64,000 nt of DNA from positions 562,856,176 to 562,920,175 of the forward strand of contig NC_058521.1 of assembly GCF_904849725.1 (NCBI RefSeq), given 5' to 3'. The notes under the pieces are model-generated. The model saw nothing but the letters and a program-made list of their open reading frames with translations, did no database searches and had not been told where the DNA came from. Of this stretch, positions 62,490-64,000 are shown in pieces. A program made the translations under genes and the position numbers. This DNA is from Hordeum vulgare subsp. vulgare (taxonomy: Eukaryota > Streptophyta > Magnoliopsida > Poales > Poaceae). The stretch's first letter is position 1. Each line of letters opens with the position of its first letter.

Positions 62490-64000
62490 CACGTCCCGGC
62501 CGTGCGATACAGATTTGGCATCATCATACGACAAATTGTAACGTTGGTGTCAGTTCTGTTGGCCTGAATAATGTTTTGGTGCTTCTACATCTCCTGTAGT
62601 GATATCAACACTAGAATGGTACCATGCTCCCGCTTCAAAAGTATCAATTTTAAATTTGTCAAAAAATTCCAAAACAAATTGTTGATGTCGACAAGACATG
62701 TACGTACAGCCTCCTAAAGAATACAGGTAAATCAAAAGGAGATACAAAAAATTAGAAATATACATGAAGAAAAAAGAAGACAAATTCAAACATGAATAAT
62801 GACATTTTATATTTTGTCTTTTTGAACACTGTTCATGATGAACCTTTCTATTTTGTTACTCGATGTGTTTTTCGAGTTTTGATTTGAGCTTTTTATGGAT
62901 TGTAGACGTATGGCTTGTGAACATCCTTACTTTTTTGTGAATTTTTTTTAAAACATTTGAAAATAAATTTTGAAACATGATATCAAGGTAACACCTAATG
63001 TGCGGTGGCACCTAATATTTTTTCCGTGATGTGGGGTCGAGGCATGTTGTGAATGGACTTCTACCTTGCATCACAAATAGTGTGCCCGGATTCGTTATTC
63101 CTTCATTCGTCACAGATTTGCTTTCTAGCTTGTCTTATTCTAGAGTTTACATAATTTTTTGTTTGGGTTATTCTTATTTAGAGTGCATCATAATGTTTTG
63201 TTTGTGTATCCAAAAAAGTTTCACCTTGTTTTTATATAGTCTTGTCATTTTTTTGGAAAACGTTTGCTTTCAACTGACCGATTTTCACGCCACATAAACC
63301 GCGTGGAGTGCGCGACACGTGTCCAGCCCCGCACATCGCTCGTAACAGCACGTTCTCTTCGTCTCAGCACGTTCTCTCCCACTCTTTTACTTCTTTTCCC
63401 CTTTCCTATGTCGTCACACGAGAGAAGGGCCACAGGGTGGCGCGCCACAGCATGGATGAGGAGGCCAAAGGCTAGTGTCGCTCGTCGCTGGTGCTGCAGC
63501 GCAACAAGGGCATGCCGGAGGCGGGCACCGCTCATCGCGAGAGGACGTTGCGTCCCCGTGGATCACGCAACGGTGATGGAGATGCAGTGAAGCCCAAGTG
63601 GTGCCGTGACCCCGTGGAGCTCGCTAGCAATAGTGCAGCAATGGCACTCTCGCCGACAACGATGATGCAATGGTGCTCTCGCCGGCTGCATCCGGTGCTA
63701 TGTTGCAGCGCTCGCGAACGTCTATCGAAGGTGCAATGCAGCGTTCGGTGCTAATTGGATCTCCCTGACGCTCTCAGTCCAGCACAAGCAGTGCGCGACC
63801 TCATCAAGCTCGCCGGCTGCGGTGCTGCAATGGAGCTCTTGACAACGGCTCCCGATGTTGTGTTGCCGTAGGCGGTAGTCGAAGCTGCAACGCTCGATGC
63901 TCCAATGGATCTCGTCGACGCTCTCGAAGCTGCAGTGTTGTGGTGTAGCTCCTGGTCTCGACGACGGGCTCAAAGTTGTAGTGCAGCAGCTCGGTGCACC
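62490..64000. other. Downstream region, no gene recognised
   Basis: From 62490 to about 63250 the sequence is AT-rich and non-coding, probably amine oxidase 3' region and old repeats. From about 63430 to the end it is GC-richer, with loosely repeated GCTGCAATG, CTCTCG and GATCTCGTCGACGCTCTCGA-type motifs. No frame longer than 108 codons resembles a protein. Confidence 0.45.

Overview
This window looks like grass chromosomal DNA from the Triticeae (wheat, barley, Aegilops). It has eukaryotic genes with GT-AG introns, GC-rich exon starts typical of grasses, many Stowaway MITEs with the CTCCCTCCGT terminus inserted at TA, and nested Ty1/copia and Ty3/gypsy LTR retrotransposons. The genus was judged from sequence character only; no database was searched.

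Left part (1-23 kb), gene-bearing. It holds a UDP-glycosyltransferase fragment (185-915, minus); two paralogous F-box genes (3088-4293 and 10872-12041, both minus) with duplicated downstream flanks; a PIF/Harbinger transposon with an open transposase between them (5230-7706); a second, dead Harbinger (15358-17573); a cytokinin oxidase/dehydrogenase pseudogene (17669-18226, minus); and an IQ-motif calmodulin-binding (IQM-type) gene that I resolve into nine coding exons (18739-21435, minus; 612 codons).

Middle part (23-50 kb), nested retrotransposons. Copia element D was entered by copia element A (23797-45414, target duplication GAAGT). A's 3' LTR was entered by the related element B in the opposite orientation (31320-44445). 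B's pol was entered by a 4.8-kb non-coding element with TG...CA ends and a CCTAT target duplication (35125-39948). A deletion at 44445/44446 removed the outer end of B's 5' LTR and about 244 bp of A's 3' LTR. A gypsy 3' end with its LTR (47348 to about 50281) and a plant-mobile-domain fragment follow.

Right part (52-64 kb). A copper amine oxidase gene of four coding exons (52300-62489, plus; 682 codons) keeps all expected catalytic residues. Its 7.9-kb first intron carries a complete but decayed antisense copia element C (54358-60450, TGCAA duplication) and several MITEs.

The genes have no operon-like relationship; they are independent loci separated by transposable elements. Three to five look able to encode full proteins: the two F-box genes, the IQM gene, the amine oxidase, and the first Harbinger transposase. 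I found no RNA genes, CRISPR arrays or clearly new biological system. The most unusual object is the 4.8-kb gene-like non-coding insertion.
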